DNA from: CAZSIA01 sp045126355
GTDB taxonomy: Bacteria > Bacillota_I > Bacilli_A > Acholeplasmatales > Anaeroplasmataceae
Reading direction: 5' to 3'
DNA: 15,373 nucleotides
Assembly (NCBI GenBank): GCA_045126355.1
Contig: JBGVOE010000040.1
Span: forward strand, 1 to 15,373
A model generated the notes under the pieces. The model was not told the DNA's origin. It did not search any database and worked only from the letters and a program-made list of their open reading frames with translations. This document shows positions 14,196-15,373 of the stretch, piece after piece (within the stretch, counting starts at the first letter, position 1; each line of letters begins with the position of its first letter). Position numbers and translations under genes: made by a program.

Positions 14196-14666
14196 ATGTT
14201 TGGATTAAAAGTTGTTGGTTGGTGTAGTTTTGATTCAGATTATCCAACAAAAAAATATAATGAAAAAGAATTAAAAAAAGTTTTAAAAGTAGTAAAAAAA
14301 GAAATAAGTAAAAATAATTATTCATTCTCAGGAGCACTTCATCAAAACGCTTCAAATGGAGTTCCTGTATTATCAGATGGGTCTTGTCTTAGATGCAGTA
14401 TGCGTTTTTGGGGAGAGATAATGAAAGATGTATATAGTAAGAAATTAAAACAAGAATTATCTTATATGGACTTTTATATGTCAAGTGTAACTGATGTTAA
14501 GATGCCTGAGGTAAGTGAAATAAAAGTTAAAGAAATACAACTTGATTACGACTATCCTGGTTATACAACAAACACTGATAATCAACTTATAAGTGATGCT
14601 GCTTCACTTGGTTTCCCTTTAATGACAACAGATCAAGTATTAAAGAAAATATTTGATGATATGTAG
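14196..14666 (+). CDS. Hypothetical 156-aa protein, family not recognised
   Basis: I do not recognise this protein. It has a short hydrophobic N-terminus (MFGLKVVGWC), a Lys-rich helical segment (about 21-39), a central cysteine pair Cys64-x-x-Cys67 within SDGSCLRCSMRFWGE, and a Tyr/Asp-rich region YDYPGYTT. No signal peptide or membrane segment is evident. AAGGATGTG at 14178-14186 supports the start. Codon use is more AT-rich and freer than in the neighbouring highly expressed genes. It lies between the rpoC terminator and a decayed gene, in what looks like accessory DNA; the CxxC could be redox or metal-binding but this is not supported by a second pair. Confidence 0.75.
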   Translation: MFGLKVVGWCSFDSDYPTKKYNEKELKKVLKVVKKEISKNNYSFSGALHQNASNGVPVLSDGSCLRCSMRFWGEIMKDVYSKKLKQELSYMDFYMSSVTDVKMPEVSEIKVKEIQLDYDYPGYTTNTDNQLISDAASLGFPLMTTDQVLKKIFDDM

Positions 14667-14671
14667 ATTAA

Positions 14672-15223
14672 GAATTGTTAGTTGCCAGAGCACTTATAGT
14701 AATTGAATTATTGATTCAAATTTATAAGATGGTATTGTTGTTTGCTTAGATGATATTGTGGTAGATTTTATTGAATAGATATCAAATAGATGGTTTGAAT
14801 TGGTAAGTTCATTGACATTAGTTGGAATTATCATCCCTAACTTTGGTACTCTAAATCATATTTTTAATTGGTCAAATTTAGATTTTTAGGAACCGGATTT
14901 TGTTACATTGAAAATACTTTTTATTTTCAGTGATTGCTGGTGCACAAAAAAAGGTAATATATCTGATGACGCAGTATATATAGAAGCAAGTAGAGCATTA
15001 ACTTGGGGGAATATCTACTTTAACTACTATGATACCTGTTGTTGGGCCATTTATAGCACCTATTGTTGGTTTTAGCTTTGGAACTGTTTTTGAACAATTT
15101 TGGCATGGAGAAGATATTTTTGGAATAGTCGGATTCTCTTTTGATCTAGGTGGTAAATCAATTTATGAATGGATTAAGGAGTTTTTGATTAAACTTTTGG
15201 AGGTTAATTATTATGAAAGATAA
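14672..15223 (+). pseudogene. Decayed gene, Gly/Pro-rich hydrophobic C-terminus (toxin-like remnant?)
   Basis: Protein-like stretches appear in alternating frames. One frame gives ELLVARALIVIELL (from 14672). A second runs 14752-15009 with stops at 14776-14778 and 14887-14889 and contains VGIIIPNFGTLNHIFNWSN and SDDAVYIEASRALTW. The frame of the last part (to TAA at 15221-15223) contains IPVVGPFIAPIVGFSFGTV and YEWIKEFLIKLL. Frame changes fall at A7 (14946-14952) and G5 (15005-15009). Joining across the G run gives a continuous SRALTWGGISTLTTMIPVVG, so this was probably one gene. The Gly/Pro-rich hydrophobic run resembles the middle-to-end of some secreted polymorphic toxins; that is inference. 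The 64-aa open piece from ATG 15029 has no ribosome binding site and is unlikely to be a real start. Confidence 0.6.
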
Positions 15224-15373
15224 ATATAGTGGATTATCAACTGAAGAGAAAGTAAAAAGGTATAAAAAAGAAAATAAAACACTATTAATTAGTGGTATTA
15301 TTTGTTCAATTATTATTGTTTCTATTTCAATTTTGTTTTTTGTATTTGAACTAGATAAAACTATATCAATTGG
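15213..15373 (+). CDS. Partial small membrane protein (immunity-like position)
   Basis: ATG at 15213 is preceded by TTGGAGG (15197-15203). The 53 visible codons read MKDKYSGLSTEEKVKRYKKE, then a hydrophobic helix from about residue 24 (LLISGIICSIIIVSISILFFVF), and run off the window. It overlaps the last 11 bases of the decayed gene, implying translational coupling when that gene was intact. A short charged N-terminus followed by a membrane helix immediately behind a toxin-like remnant is the arrangement of many membrane immunity proteins, but no family match can be claimed. Confidence 0.65.
   Translation, partial: MKDKYSGLSTEEKVKRYKKENKTLLISGIICSIIIVSISILFFVFELDKTISI

Noticed and set aside
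15029..15223. Separate 64-aa gene starting at ATG 15029
   Set aside because: No ribosome binding site precedes it, and the same frame joins smoothly to upstream coding-like sequence across the G5 tract, so it is the tail of the decayed gene.

Overview
This is an AT-rich, Gram-positive-type bacterial chromosome segment, probably from a low-GC Bacillota lineage near Bacilli, Erysipelotrichia or walled relatives of Mollicutes. The evidence is strong AGGAGG ribosome binding sites, sigma-A type promoters, many U-tailed terminators, tryptophan encoded by TGG (standard code), and the order rplK-rplA-rplJ-rplL-ybxB-...-rpoB-rpoC, which is the Bacillus layout. No closer placement is possible from sequence reading alone.

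Layout, all on the + strand. Bases 1-158 hold a compact, GC-richer, hairpin-dense RNA-like region of no family I recognise, ending in a possible attenuator just before a peptidase C26 / gamma-glutamyl-GABA hydrolase-like gene (159-782). Next is an uncharacterised membrane protein with a Cys knuckle (start corrected to 892). A very strong promoter (1872-1900) drives rplK-rplA-rplJ-rplL, with three apparent RNA control sites: two similar hairpins upstream of rplK and rplA (candidate L1 autoregulatory sites) and a classic L10 leader with terminator and competing hairpin upstream of rplJ (start corrected to 3387). After a terminator come a ybxB/RsmC-like methyltransferase, an FAD-dependent oxidoreductase cassette with its own terminator, and rpoB-rpoC with their own promoter.

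Downstream of rpoC the expected rpsL-rpsG-fusA block is absent. Instead there is a 156-aa orphan protein, a decayed gene with stops and two homopolymer frameshifts whose end is Gly/Pro-rich and hydrophobic, and an overlapping small membrane protein running off the window. This looks like accessory DNA, possibly a toxin/immunity-type remnant. secE-nusG is also absent upstream of rplK, so the ribosomal/RNA polymerase block is isolated from its usual neighbours.

The observations most worth following are the unknown structured RNA at the left edge, the duplicated candidate L1 sites, the shared TGCGT repeats just downstream of the rplK and rpoB promoters, a Gln at the RpoB rifampicin-pocket position that is usually His, and a very acidic RpoC tail. 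I saw no rRNA, tRNA, CRISPR array or intact insertion sequence.
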